Assembly (NCBI GenBank): GCA_035297145.1
Contig: DATGZN010000049.1
Location: forward strand, 50,591 to 114,590
Length of the DNA: 64,000 bases
Source of the DNA: QHXW01 sp035297145
Lineage (GTDB): Bacteria; Acidobacteriota; Terriglobia; Bryobacterales; Bryobacteraceae
Reading direction: 5' to 3'
Part shown: piece by piece, positions 29,070 to 39,084 of the stretch
Layout: every line of letters begins with the position of its first letter
Numbering within the stretch: the first letter of the stretch is position 1
The notes under the pieces: generated by a model
Seen by the model: only the letters and a program-made list of their open reading frames with translations
Told to the model about the DNA's origin: nothing
The model's database searches: none
Made by a program: the position numbers and the translations under genes

Positions 29070-30026
29070 TCACGCACTGCCGATCAGGACACCGGTAAGG
29101 AATACCAGGACTCCGCCCAATCCTACTTGCATAGCTGCGGAAAGGGTCGGCGTCTCCATATAGCGATGCCGGACCCAAGAGATGATACCCAGTTCGATTA
29201 CAACGACCAGCATGGCGGCGGTCATCGCCAGTCTGAAATCTGGAATGAGGAATGGTAGTGTGTGGCCGATCCCGCCAAGCGCAGTCATGAGACCGCAAAT
29301 GAATCCCCGCACCCAGGGATGACCGCGCCCGGTGAGGCTGCCGTCGTCGGACAGGGCCTCGGCAAAACCCATGCTGATACCGGCGCCGATTGATGCCGCC
29401 AGCCCGACCACGAATGCATTCCAACTGTTATGTGTCGCGACCGCCGCGGCGAACACCGGCGCGAGTGTAGACACCGAGCCATCCATCAGTCCTGCTAAGC
29501 CGGGTTGAACGATCTGCAAAACAAACAGGCGACGGTTTGCCTCATCCTCTTGGTGTTTGACGTCCGGCCCCAGCTTGTCCTTTTCCAGTTCTTCAGCCCG
29601 ATCCTGGTGCGAGCGCTCCTCCTGAGCCAGGTCATCGAGCAACTGCCGCAGGCGGGCATCCACCGCTCGAGCGGCTGCCTTTTCGTAGAAGCGGCGTGCT
29701 TCCACTTCCATCGCGCTTGCCTGGTTCCGGACCGTTTCCAGCCCGAGGGGCCGTACTAACCAGACCGGCCTTCGGTGCACGAAGCCTCTCACGTCGTGCC
29801 GGCGAAAGAGCGGTATGTGGTCGCCAAACTTCTCGCGAAACAGCTCGATGAGACGCCGCCGGTGGCCCGATTCCTCGGCCCGCATGCCGTCGAAGACCTG
29901 CGCCGAAGCCGGAAAGTCCTGGCGGAGGCCTTCGGCGAAATCGGCATAGATCCGCTCGTCTTCTTCTTCAAGCGATATAGCTAGAGCGAGAATGTCACGC
30001 TCGGAGAGGCTATCGAAATTACGCAT
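29070..30026 (-). CDS. mbfA: membrane-bound ferritin-like iron exporter (MbfA type)
   Basis: A 318-residue fusion. Residues 1-165 are a ferritin-like/rubrerythrin domain with di-iron motifs EESGHRRR and EERSHQDR. The rest is a VIT1/CCC1-type membrane domain (LAGLMDGSVSTLAPVFAAAVA, then about four more helices, with GAGISMGFAEALSDDGS). This architecture is MbfA of Bradyrhizobium and Agrobacterium, an inner-membrane exporter that protects against iron overload and peroxide, normally under Irr control. No Irr gene is visible here. Identification is by architecture and motifs. Confidence 0.88.
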   Translation of the reverse strand: MRNFDSLSERDILALAISLEEEDERIYADFAEGLRQDFPASAQVFDGMRAEESGHRRRLIELFREKFGDHIPLFRRHDVRGFVHRRPVWLVRPLGLETVRNQASAMEVEARRFYEKAAARAVDARLRQLLDDLAQEERSHQDRAEELEKDKLGPDVKHQEDEANRRLFVLQIVQPGLAGLMDGSVSTLAPVFAAAVATHNSWNAFVVGLAASIGAGISMGFAEALSDDGSLTGRGHPWVRGFICGLMTALGGIGHTLPFLIPDFRLAMTAAMLVVVIELGIISWVRHRYMETPTLSAAMQVGLGGVLVFLTGVLIGSA

Positions 30027-30074
30027 CGTTCTATTGATCGGCGGCGCGCCAGGTCGCGTCCTTGTGAAACCCTG

Positions 30075-30290
30075 TCATCGCACTGGCGAGCGCCGAAGTG
30101 TTTTCGCCGAGATCCTTTTCATTGCGATGGGCGCTATGAGTTGCTGCAGTTGTTCCGAACTCTGTTGCGCAGCCTGAAGCGGCGTCTGCGAAATGGATGC
30201 GTCGGTCTGATAGGCGAACCCGTCTCGGACGCCGACGAAAAGTAGGCACCAGGAAAGCAAAAGTGCCATACCCTGCTGAAGAACTCTCAT
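30075..30290 (-). pseudogene. DUF3300 protein remnant, N-terminal part
   Basis: A 71-residue frame with an excellent start (AGGAG 9 bases before the ATG at 30290), a signal peptide (MALLLSWCLLFVGVRDGFAYQ) and then EQLQQLIAPIA. In intact DUF3300 proteins the last block is followed by LYPDSLVAQIL and over 200 further residues. Here it changes abruptly to a short basic tail and stops, and the other frames do not continue the family. It is most likely a truncated relic; a genuine short exported peptide is possible. Confidence 0.5.
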
Positions 30291-30337
30291 TGTGAATATC
30301 TCCTGCATGCTTAGTTGTTAGGTGCGCTTCAGAACCT

Positions 30338-32293
30338 CTATCTGGCAGGCTCCGGGAGCGCACCTGGGGGGCGGGCCACGCTGCCACGATAAGCTTCGTC
30401 GATGGCAACGTGATTCTCGTCCAAAATTGTGCCAATAGCCCGCTCGAGGGCAATCCTCGCCTTGATGTAGGCGCCTTTGGAGGCGACCTCCGTCGAGCGG
30501 GCTTGTGCGAGGTAATTCTGATATTGAATTACCATCAGATTTGTGGAGAGCCCGACGGTGAACGTCTGCTGTTCTACACTGACGGACTGCTCCTGAAGCC
30601 GCCGCGCCTCTACCGCCGCTTCGTAGGCAGCACGCGCCTGCCGCAAAGACTCCTCAGCATCGGCGACCTCTAGGCGGACTTGATCCTGTAACTGCTGGCG
30701 GCGCACTTGAGCTTGCCTGACCTGCAATTCGTCGCGCACAGCATCCGCTTGGGCGACACGATTCCGCAAAGGCAAAGTTAATTGCAACCCAACACCGTAG
30801 GAAGGGTAGTCGCGTCGAAAGACCTGTCCCAGCGCCGTGCCATAGCCGCCGGGATTCAAGCTTCCGGGCAGCGGGCCGGCGAGAGGATTCAAATCGCCGG
30901 CCATGCCACTGTTTTGAACGGTTCCCACCAGGTTCAGTTGTGGTTTCAGCGCGTTAAGTGAACCCTTCAAACTAATTTCCGAATTATCAACTTGAAGACC
31001 GGCGCCAGCCAGATCCGGACGTTTTTGTAGCGCCTCGCTTACCAGGTCTGGTAGCGACTGGGCTGGTTCCTGTTCAGGAACAGCGAGCGTGCCTGTGGGA
31101 ACAATATGGGCCGCGAGCACTTGGGGGTTCGCGAGTCCTCCACGGGTAGTTGCCGTCTTCACAATCAATTCCTGCTGCCGCACCAGACCTTCGGCGGTAA
31201 TAAGTGCCTGTCTGCTTACGGCGACTGCAGCGTTTGCCCTGGTCTGTTCGATGGGCGCCTGGGTGCCCTGTTCAACTTGATTTCTGTTGTCTTCATAAAG
31301 CCGCTGCGCGAGACGAAGGGCTTCCTGCTTTACCTTGACGTCTTCGTTCAAGCTGACAAGATCTGTATAGAGGCGCGCGATACCGGCTACGGTGTCCATA
31401 ACCTGCTGTCGAAAAACAAGGTCGGCGACTTTCTGGCTGTTCCGGGCGATGCGGATGTACCTCTTGTTCAACTTCACGCCAAAGCCCTGTAGCAGTGGCT
31501 GCGTGATCGTGAAGCCGAGGCCCGAGTTGACGAACGGATTGTAAGTGTAGCGAGTGGCGTTAGTGGAATACCAGCTATTGTCGAAGTTTACGCTGAGTTG
31601 AGTTCCGGGCGAGAGACCTACGTTCATCCCGGCGCTGCCGTTTACGTTGTTCTCGGCTAACCAGTTAGAACCAGTGGTAAGAGTACTGTATTCGGGAGTT
31701 GTCAAGTGCTGCCCGTTCACCAGGCCAGCCACGATCGGATCGTACCGAGGGATGGCAGGTCCATTTGACATTGGAATCGCCCCAGTTACCGACAGATTGT
31801 TCTGCTGTTGGCTTATCAGCGCAATATCCGAAAAGTTCGTGTTGACGATGGGCGTGGGCGCGGAGCCAGATGTGAGGTTCGTCAATAGGGGCCCGTTCGG
31901 GCCGCCAATACCGGGAGGCGGTTCATTTACCAGCAGACTCAACCCGCGGAGCAGTCCACCTCCGGCCGCTCGCAGTACGTCCGTGTCCGCAATCTTCGGC
32001 AGGAACCGTTCCAGTTCGATGTCCAGGTTGTTTTCGAGTGCAAGTGCAATGGCATCGTCCAACGATAAATAGAGTTGTCCGGCGCGCATCAGGTCCAAGA
32101 TCCGCTGGGAATTCTGTAGGTTCACTGGCGACACCTCCGGAGCTCTATAGGAGTTGCCCAACCGGCTGAAGAAGGTGCCATCTGAAGGTCGGACTTGCGG
32201 CGTTCGATCGTTCAACGCTTCACGCGAGTCTTGTGCGAGGACAAATCCCGGAGCAAAGACCGACAGCAGCGCCACATGGACAAGAAACCTCAT
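30338..32293 (-). CDS. TolC-family outer-membrane efflux protein
   Basis: A 651-residue exported protein (signal peptide to about residue 20, cut after VLA-QD). It carries two long heptad-rich helical regions typical of TolC (for example VKQEALRLAQRLYEDNRNQVEQGTQAPIEQ and the C-terminal SVEQQTFTVGLSTNLMVIQYQ pattern) and asymmetric beta strands. It is longer than the usual 430-480 residues because of an N-terminal extension and a loop rich in Asn/Gly around 150-250, a form seen in Acidobacteria. It forms the outer-membrane duct of the pump encoded immediately upstream (4-base gap). Confidence 0.88.
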   Translation of the reverse strand: MRFLVHVALLSVFAPGFVLAQDSREALNDRTPQVRPSDGTFFSRLGNSYRAPEVSPVNLQNSQRILDLMRAGQLYLSLDDAIALALENNLDIELERFLPKIADTDVLRAAGGGLLRGLSLLVNEPPPGIGGPNGPLLTNLTSGSAPTPIVNTNFSDIALISQQQNNLSVTGAIPMSNGPAIPRYDPIVAGLVNGQHLTTPEYSTLTTGSNWLAENNVNGSAGMNVGLSPGTQLSVNFDNSWYSTNATRYTYNPFVNSGLGFTITQPLLQGFGVKLNKRYIRIARNSQKVADLVFRQQVMDTVAGIARLYTDLVSLNEDVKVKQEALRLAQRLYEDNRNQVEQGTQAPIEQTRANAAVAVSRQALITAEGLVRQQELIVKTATTRGGLANPQVLAAHIVPTGTLAVPEQEPAQSLPDLVSEALQKRPDLAGAGLQVDNSEISLKGSLNALKPQLNLVGTVQNSGMAGDLNPLAGPLPGSLNPGGYGTALGQVFRRDYPSYGVGLQLTLPLRNRVAQADAVRDELQVRQAQVRRQQLQDQVRLEVADAEESLRQARAAYEAAVEARRLQEQSVSVEQQTFTVGLSTNLMVIQYQNYLAQARSTEVASKGAYIKARIALERAIGTILDENHVAIDEAYRGSVARPPGALPEPAR

Positions 32294-32296
32294 GGC

Positions 32297-33682
32297 CTAT
32301 TTGCTCGATCCCCGCGCTTCTTTGGAATTGGAGGCCGCTGCAGATTCTGCCATCTGCACGATGGCGCCCTCCTTCACGGCATCGCCGGGGTCGACCACGA
32401 CGTATTCACCATCATGCAGACCGTCTAGAATCTCGAGCGTCGTGCCATAGTCCCTGCCTGGCTGCACCTTCTGGAAATGAACGATTCGTGCACGAGCCAA
32501 CACTGTCTTATCCACTCCCTTCGAGGCGGCTTTCTCCGAGTCCTGTTGGCTAAGGGGCCGTAGCACGGCCAAGGTTGTTCCGTCTGCCTCTACCACCAGC
32601 GAGGCGTCGGGAACCAGGAAAGGCGGGACCTCCCGGTTCGTGGCGAATCGAACCGTTGTGTACATCCCTGGAAGTAAAACTCCCGTGGGGTTGGCGACTT
32701 GCACCTCAGTGAGAAGTGTTCTCGATGCGGCATCCAGGGCATTCGAAGTGCGGGTGATTTGGCCCGGGAATAGTCGATTCGGAAGTTCCTCGACACTGAC
32801 GCTGGCTGGCTGTCCAACATGGATGCCCGCCGCCTCACTTTGGGGCAGCGACACGAGAACGCGCAACCTGCCGATCTGGGCGACGCGAAAGATCTCGCCA
32901 CTGCTGGGAACATCGGAGGGGGCTGCAGGGCTTGGCCGGGTGGGTCCTTGAGTCGAACCCGTAGCCGAGATAAGCGCGCCAATATCAACGTTCCTCGCCG
33001 TTACGACCCCAGCGAACGGCGAAGTGACCTTTTCATATCCCTGAAGCGTGACGAGTCTATCCAATGTGGCTTTGCTAGCGCGAACGAAATCTCTTGCCGC
33101 TACGACGTTCTTCTCGCCGGCCGTCACATTGGCTTCGGCCGTTTTCGCGGCCGTCATCTGCGTATCACCAGCCTGACGCGACACTGCGCCGGTCTTAGTT
33201 AGAACTTGGTACCTCTGCCATGTCACAGCGGCAAGATCCCGGGTCGCTATCAGTTGCTGGAGTGTAGCCTCCGCCTGACCGAGCTGCCCTTCAGCCTGCG
33301 ACAGCGCAGCCTGTGCTTGCGTCACTTGTTGGTCGAGGTCGGGAGCGTCGATTTCAGCCAGCAATTGTCCCGCAGAAACTCGGTCCCCAATGTCAACATA
33401 TCGCCGCTTCAAGTACCCGGCGGCGCGTGCGTACATGTATGCTTCCGTGATCGGTGTGATGCTGCCTGGAAACGATACGTCAGTCAGATTTGGCGCGCGC
33501 GTGACTTTCGCCGCGTTGACAATGAGTGGCGTGTTTCGTAGCTTAGCCGCCGCGCTGTCGAGCTGCTGTGTAGTATTTCTCCGTGGAAGATACCCAGCGA
33601 GAAGAGCCGCCGCTACCAGCACTCCAAGCACCAGCACCGCCATGACCAGACGTTTTTGCGAACTTCCGGTGTGACCGAACAT
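32297..33682 (-). CDS. RND efflux periplasmic adaptor (membrane fusion protein)
   Basis: A 461-residue protein with one N-terminal membrane helix (VMAVLVLGVLVAAALLAGYL). The order is barrel-sandwich/lipoyl, alpha-hairpin, lipoyl (YMYARAAGYLKRRYVDIGDRVSAGQ; DQQVTQAQAALSQAEGQLGQAEATL; GYEKVTSPFAGVVTARNVDIG), then beta-barrel and membrane-proximal domains. It links the inner-membrane pump to TolC. It is spaced 12 bases from the pump gene and 3 from the TolC gene, so this is one operon. Substrate unknown. Confidence 0.9.
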   Translation of the reverse strand: MFGHTGSSQKRLVMAVLVLGVLVAAALLAGYLPRRNTTQQLDSAAAKLRNTPLIVNAAKVTRAPNLTDVSFPGSITPITEAYMYARAAGYLKRRYVDIGDRVSAGQLLAEIDAPDLDQQVTQAQAALSQAEGQLGQAEATLQQLIATRDLAAVTWQRYQVLTKTGAVSRQAGDTQMTAAKTAEANVTAGEKNVVAARDFVRASKATLDRLVTLQGYEKVTSPFAGVVTARNVDIGALISATGSTQGPTRPSPAAPSDVPSSGEIFRVAQIGRLRVLVSLPQSEAAGIHVGQPASVSVEELPNRLFPGQITRTSNALDAASRTLLTEVQVANPTGVLLPGMYTTVRFATNREVPPFLVPDASLVVEADGTTLAVLRPLSQQDSEKAASKGVDKTVLARARIVHFQKVQPGRDYGTTLEILDGLHDGEYVVVDPGDAVKEGAIVQMAESAAASNSKEARGSSK

Positions 33683-33694
33683 TTCGTGTAACCC

Positions 33695-36600
33695 TTAATC
33701 CTTCCCGCCAGGCCCAGCTGTTGTTTCACCGGCTTCTGTAGCAATCTGCGCGTCGAGGTTCACCGGCGCCTTCTTGCGCAGCCAGCTATACATGATTGGG
33801 ACGAAGAACAGCGTCGTGGGCGTGGCCAGCAACAGATTGCCGATGACGGCCCGGCCCAAAGGCGCATTCTGCTCACCTCCATCGCCCATCCCCAATGCCA
33901 TCGGAACCATGCCAATGATCATGGCGAGAGCGGTCATGATCACGGGCCGGATTCGGGTGAACCCCGCCGACAGGGCTGCCTCCATCGCGTTCTTGCCCTG
34001 CTCTCGCTCATCGTTGGCGAACGTCACGAGGAGGATGCTGTTAGCCGTGGCTACACCGATGCCCATAATTGCGCCCATCAAAGCGGGAACGCTCAGCGTG
34101 GTACGAGTCAGGTAGAGCATCCACAGCATGCCAGCCATGGCTCCGGGCAGAGCCGTGAGAATAATGAACGGATCAAGCCACGACTGAAAATTGACGGCCA
34201 TCAGCAAGTAGACCAGGAGGATGGCGAAGACCATGCCAAGACCCAGACGGGTAAACGAGCTCTGCATGGTATCCACCTGCCCGCGCAGCTCAATAGTTGT
34301 GCCTGGAGGCAGGCTCTGGCGCACCTTGTCGATGATGCGGTTCACGTCGACGGCGAAGCCACCCAGGTCGCGACGGTCAGGGCTTGCATACACGTCAATG
34401 ACGGGCTGCACATCGTAGTGGCTCTCGATTTCCGCCGACGTGGTCCGCTGCAGGCTGGCCAGATTGTCCAGGAGTTGGGTCGTCCGGCCGCCAGCGAGGG
34501 CCGTGATTGGCGTACGCTGCATAGCGTCGAACGTCGGCACAGCGAACTGTGGCGTTTGTACAGCAACGTTATAGTTCACGCCGTTTTGCGGATTGAGCCA
34601 TTGATTTGGCGCGACCTGACCGCTTGAGGAAAGCGAAATCAGCAGGCTATCGGCGACGTCTCTCTGCGTGAGTCCCGACTCGTCCGCTTTGATCCGGTCG
34701 ACATTTACCTTTACCGTCGGATAGTCGACCTGCTGTCGGATAAATGTATCCACTGCTCCCGGTAATCGGGCGATTTGATCCCGCAACTGTGTCGCGATTT
34801 GATAGTTCCCGGTAGCGTCATTGCCTGTCACTTGAACGTCGATCGGCGCGGGCAGGCCGAAATTCAGGATCTGGCTGGTAATGTCCGCCGCTTGAAAAAA
34901 GAAAGTCTCGGAGGGAAATCGCTCTGCCAGCGTGCTCCGCAACTGCCTCGTGTAATCGATCGTCGGGTGGTGGGTGGGCTTGAGTGAGACGAGAATTTCC
35001 CCATCGCCTGATCCACTGGTGGCGCTATCGCTGAAAGCGAGGTTGATGCCCGAATTCGGGAGGCCGATATTGTCAAGGATCGTGTCGAGTTCCTGAGGAG
35101 GGACGACACGACGGATTTCTTCTTCCACGGCGCCGAAAATCCGTTCGGCCTCTTCGATCCGAGTTCCCGAAGGACAACGCACGTGCAAACGCATTTGGCC
35201 CGAATCCACATAGGGGAAAAAGTCTCTCCCGACAAATAGCACCAGCCCCAACGACGAGAATGCGAAAATGGCAAAGGCGCCTCCAACCGCTGCGCGATTT
35301 TCCAGCACCCACTCGAGGAACCCATGATAGGCGTCGCGCAGCTTCTCGAAATACCGGTCGAACGCCTGGTGAATCCGCCAGATCGGTCCTGCTGCTTTTG
35401 CGGCGCTGCTCGCCTCATCACCCTCCTGATACAGCGGAATCTCCACTGGGAGAAGATAGTGGACCAGCGTCGGCACAACCGTCCGGGTCAACAGATATGA
35501 AGTCAACATGGCGAAGACGACAGCCATGGCGAGAGGCGTAAACAAGTATTTCGCAGCACCCGAGAGCATGAGCACCGGGACGAACACGATGCAGATGCAC
35601 AACGTCGATACGAACGCAGGCACTGCAATCTGCTGCGCGCCGTCTAAGATCGCGCGCACCAGGGACTTCCCTTTCATACCCATGTTGCGATGCACATTCT
35701 CGATCTCTACCGTTGCGTCGTCAACCAGAATTCCGACAGCCAGGGCCAAACCGCCCAGCGTCATTACGTTGATGGTCTGCCCCAGCAAACTCAAAACGAT
35801 GAGGGAAGTGAGAATGGAAAGGGGGATCGAGAGACAGACAATCAACGTACTGCGCCAGCTCCCTAGGAACAACAGAATCATGAGCCCGGTCAAGACCGCG
35901 GCAATCGTCGCTTCCCGTACAACCCCGCTGACCGATGCACGGACGAAGATGGACTGATCGAACAGGGGACTAATTCGAAGAGCGGGCGGCAGTGTTGCCT
36001 CCACTGCGGGTAACAGTTTCTTCACCCCATCGACAACTTCCAAAGTGGAAGCGCCGCCGTGTCTCAATACCGTCAGCAGCGCTGACCGCTTGCCGTCCGT
36101 CCGGACGATGTTCGTCTGGACCTGATATCCGTCCCTTACCTGGGCGACATCTCGCATGTAAATGGGCGCGCCGTTTACGGTCTTGATCGGCACGTTGTCG
36201 AGGGCCGATATAAGTTCCGGGCTGCTGTTTAGCTGTATCAAGTACTCGCGCGTTCCCACTTTTACCGTCCCCGTTGGGAGAATGAGATTCTGAAGATTGA
36301 GCGCATTCGAAACGTCGGTCGCTGAGAGACCCTTACCAAATAGCGCGCCAGGATTCAGGTCGACCATGACGCCCCTGACCTTTCCGCCGTAAGGTAAGGG
36401 CACCGAGATTCCCGGCACCGTCGAAAGACGAGTGCGAATAAAGTTCTGCCCGTAATCGTAGAGTTCTTGCTCCGTAAGCGTGTTGCTGCTGAGGCCCAAC
36501 TGAAGTATCGGAACGCTTGACGCATCATACTGGACCACCAGTGGAGGGAAGATTCCCGGCGGCAGCGTACGAAGAATAGTCTGATTGACGGCCACAATCT

Positions 36601-36922
36601 GGGATATGGCCAGATCCGTGTTTGCCCCGGGTTGCAGGTAAACGCGGATAAGGCCGACACCGTTGTAAGCCGTTGATTCAATATGCTGGATACTGTTGAC
36701 CGTAGTGGTCATGGCTCGCTCGGAGATCAACAGCACTCGCTTTGCCATGTCATCCGGACTCATGCCCGAATAGGACCAGATCACACCAGCGACCGGAATA
36801 TTGATATAAGGAAAAACATCCGTTGGCGTGGTCAGGATTGCCATTCCACCGAGGATGGCGATCAAGAGCGCCATCACGATGAATGTATAGGGGCGGCGAA
36901 GAGCTAGCCGAACTATCCACAT
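33695..36922 (-). CDS. RND efflux pump, inner-membrane permease
   Basis: A 1075-residue, 12-helix protein of the AcrB/heavy-metal and multidrug RND superfamily. It has a duplicated topology with two large periplasmic loops. TM4 carries the proton-relay pair in TLGGLALAVGILVDDATVEIENVHR (Asp-Asp), and the second half carries GAIMGIGVATANSILLV. It lacks the CusA methionine relay visible in metal pumps, so an organic substrate is more likely, but that is weak evidence. It is the first gene of the three-gene pump operon, and no TetR or MarR regulator is adjacent. Confidence 0.92.
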   Translation of the reverse strand: MWIVRLALRRPYTFIVMALLIAILGGMAILTTPTDVFPYINIPVAGVIWSYSGMSPDDMAKRVLLISERAMTTTVNSIQHIESTAYNGVGLIRVYLQPGANTDLAISQIVAVNQTILRTLPPGIFPPLVVQYDASSVPILQLGLSSNTLTEQELYDYGQNFIRTRLSTVPGISVPLPYGGKVRGVMVDLNPGALFGKGLSATDVSNALNLQNLILPTGTVKVGTREYLIQLNSSPELISALDNVPIKTVNGAPIYMRDVAQVRDGYQVQTNIVRTDGKRSALLTVLRHGGASTLEVVDGVKKLLPAVEATLPPALRISPLFDQSIFVRASVSGVVREATIAAVLTGLMILLFLGSWRSTLIVCLSIPLSILTSLIVLSLLGQTINVMTLGGLALAVGILVDDATVEIENVHRNMGMKGKSLVRAILDGAQQIAVPAFVSTLCICIVFVPVLMLSGAAKYLFTPLAMAVVFAMLTSYLLTRTVVPTLVHYLLPVEIPLYQEGDEASSAAKAAGPIWRIHQAFDRYFEKLRDAYHGFLEWVLENRAAVGGAFAIFAFSSLGLVLFVGRDFFPYVDSGQMRLHVRCPSGTRIEEAERIFGAVEEEIRRVVPPQELDTILDNIGLPNSGINLAFSDSATSGSGDGEILVSLKPTHHPTIDYTRQLRSTLAERFPSETFFFQAADITSQILNFGLPAPIDVQVTGNDATGNYQIATQLRDQIARLPGAVDTFIRQQVDYPTVKVNVDRIKADESGLTQRDVADSLLISLSSSGQVAPNQWLNPQNGVNYNVAVQTPQFAVPTFDAMQRTPITALAGGRTTQLLDNLASLQRTTSAEIESHYDVQPVIDVYASPDRRDLGGFAVDVNRIIDKVRQSLPPGTTIELRGQVDTMQSSFTRLGLGMVFAILLVYLLMAVNFQSWLDPFIILTALPGAMAGMLWMLYLTRTTLSVPALMGAIMGIGVATANSILLVTFANDEREQGKNAMEAALSAGFTRIRPVIMTALAMIIGMVPMALGMGDGGEQNAPLGRAVIGNLLLATPTTLFFVPIMYSWLRKKAPVNLDAQIATEAGETTAGPGGKD

Positions 36923-36979
36923 AGAGAACTCCGGTTAGCTATCTGCATGATCGCGGCTAAAACATGCATCTGGCCGCGC

Positions 36980-37510
36980 TCACTTTTTCACGTCCGGAGG
37001 AAAATGATCGAACATCTTCTGCACTCCCTTGTCAAGAGCCTTGATGTTCTTATCGGACTTGTCTGAAAGGGTGTCACTCGACGATCCACGCCAGATGAGC
37101 TTCTTCGAGTTCGCGTCGAACAGATCGACAACGAGAGTACCGACCTTGTAGTTGTCAACGGTTGTAGTTGCGTTTCCGAATCCACCTCCCCATCGCCAGC
37201 CGCCTCCAAAGCCGTCGTAGAAGGTGTTGAGAGTCCGTTGATTGTGAGTCATCTCAATCGCTACGATTGCGACATTACCGCCCGATTCCACCAGCGTCCA
37301 GCCTTTCGCTGTCAGGGCGGCGTTGACGGCTTCTTTGATCCTGTCGACCCATAGCGCGTCTTGTGTTTGGACTTTTTCCCAGGAGTACGTTTTGTACTGG
37401 TTGAAATCTGCGCTGCGATCGTAGTCTGTCTTCACCTGCTGTGCGAATGATGCAGCCGCACACAGTAGCGCGATCCCAATGGAAGCGAATATCTTACGTT
37501 GTACGTTCAT
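36980..37510 (-). CDS. DUF4136 exported protein
   Basis: A 176-residue exported protein with a signal peptide (IGIALLCAAASFAQQ). The body is the DUF4136 domain: VKTDYDRSADFNQYKTYSWEKV, KGWTLVESGGNVAIVAIE, YKVGTLVVDLFD, LIWRGSSSDTLS and a final KMFDHFPP. There is no lipobox cysteine here, unlike many family members. Envelope function unknown. It lies 57 bases upstream of the RND operon on the same strand. Confidence 0.85.
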   Translation of the reverse strand: MNVQRKIFASIGIALLCAAASFAQQVKTDYDRSADFNQYKTYSWEKVQTQDALWVDRIKEAVNAALTAKGWTLVESGGNVAIVAIEMTHNQRTLNTFYDGFGGGWRWGGGFGNATTTVDNYKVGTLVVDLFDANSKKLIWRGSSSDTLSDKSDKNIKALDKGVQKMFDHFPPDVKK

Positions 37511-38002
37511 GAGTTTCTCCCTTCAATCGTCTTTCAATGTGTTTTTCGTCGAACATCCGCCTGCGTATTCTGCAATCGAGCGGCCAAGAGCCGGCGCCGA
37601 TTGCCGATAACGGCTCGCCTGCCGAAACAGTTGACTGCGCAGCATCTACGCCTGCTGAGACGCCTTGCAGCGCCGCCCGTTCGTCTGCGTGCGAGTCTTG
37701 TTTTGATGCGAGAGTGACACGGGTGTCGACGAGAAGTCGGTCACGCACACGCGGAGCTTGTCGTCGGTGCACCGGTCGTGAACCTATGTTGCCAGAATGT
37801 CTTGAAAGCTCCTCGGCGGGGTCCGAAGGATCACTTCAGGGCGGTCCGCTTGTTCGAGGCAACGGAAGGGGAAGGTCTTCAACGAAGTCGAGGATAGGTG
37901 AATCGAGAATATTAATGGAGTAGCGATACCGCTGCTCGACTGGCCAGACGACTTCCACCTCGCCTGGCCAAAGCAACAAGATACTCGTAGGACAACTGCA
38001 GG
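37511..38002. other. intergenic stretch upstream of the DUF4136 gene
   Basis: 492 bases with no recognised gene on either strand. The promoter of the DUF4136 gene should be here. A 7-base inverted repeat (TGGCCAG at 37941-37947 and CTGGCCA at 37964-37970) is the only structure noted and may be chance. Short open frames are Arg/Ser-rich and look non-coding. Confidence 0.5.
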
Positions 38003-38788
38003 TCAGAATCCCAAGCTTACACTCTGAGTCAACTCGTCCTCAATTGGTATCGCCTGGAGGGGCGTGTGTGCAGTACCGCCGGCCATTACAATGGTATACA
38101 TCTTGCCCGCTTCTAGATTGACATTGGATATCAGCAGAGCAGGCCTCTGCCGTCCTTTCTCCCGGACCTCCAGCGTTGTCGTCGAGGCATCTACGTCCTC
38201 ATAGTGCGTAGCTGTATCGACGTTTACGCCCTTAAACAATAGCTTATTATCATTCTGACGAATGACGTCCGCTTCGCCGAAGTTAGGCGCCGCATTAATC
38301 ACTCGCACCTTGGCTTTACCTTCTGAAGGCGGCGTCAAATTATCAGCAAGTAATTCCAGAGCCATATTTCCTTCGGCATCACGGAGAGCGACAACCGTGT
38401 ACCGTTCACCGCTGTCCAAACGTCCCGTTTGAGTGGCTACCGGCTCGGTGTCATCCCACCCGGACGCTCGCAGCCGGAATTCACCGCGCGTTGCAGGCAG
38501 TTCGTCATACGGAGTCAGGCGCTGGTATTTGACGCTGGTGTAGGTTTTGGAATCTTCAAACCATAGGTCATAACGTGTTGTACCAGGAGCGGCATTAAGG
38601 AAACGAACTAATGCCTTGTTCTGTTTCGCGACAGCTTTGCCTGCGGGCGCAACTGACGTCTGGCCTCCCGCGTTGGTCTCGGTATCCTGACTTGTCGGCT
38701 TAACGCTACCGCATCCGCCTAGAAAGGCTAAGCTCAGCAGGCACGTTGCGGTGATTCCGTGCGTCGGTTCCATAAAAAGTCTTAACAT
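38003..38788 (-). CDS. DUF4397 lipoprotein
   Basis: A 261-residue predicted lipoprotein. The signal peptide ends in LAFLGGC, with the lipobox cysteine followed by Gly-Ser. Two tandem DUF4397 beta modules follow, each starting with an RxxNAAPGxxxxD-type strand: ALVRFLNAAPGTTRYDLWFED and KVRVINAAPNFGEADVI, each closed by a GxxYTVV-type strand. The family is a cell-surface adhesion-like beta fold of unknown role. GGGAG 6 bases before the ATG at 38788 favours it over the ATG at 38836. Confidence 0.85.
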   Translation of the reverse strand: MLRLFMEPTHGITATCLLSLAFLGGCGSVKPTSQDTETNAGGQTSVAPAGKAVAKQNKALVRFLNAAPGTTRYDLWFEDSKTYTSVKYQRLTPYDELPATRGEFRLRASGWDDTEPVATQTGRLDSGERYTVVALRDAEGNMALELLADNLTPPSEGKAKVRVINAAPNFGEADVIRQNDNKLLFKGVNVDTATHYEDVDASTTTLEVREKGRQRPALLISNVNLEAGKMYTIVMAGGTAHTPLQAIPIEDELTQSVSLGF

Positions 38789-39084
38789 TTGAAGCTCCCT
38801 TCGCCAGATCCAGAACGCCAGGCAATTGGAAATCATTGCAGCAGCGGACTTCGACGGCTATACGCACATGAGAAAAGCAATTCTCATGCCAAATCCGCGC
38901 GGCTGGACTCTGCGTAAACGCTGAGGTTTCAAATGACAATGGCTTTAATGCATCGGAACAGTGTCCGGTAGACGTCTACAGTGTCGAGCCGGTGACAGGC
39001 AGTATCACGAGCATCACTCGAGTAAGGGCCGCAGGGAGAACGAAACGGGCTTATGTCGGAGCAGACTATCGGGGCCACTGAAGG

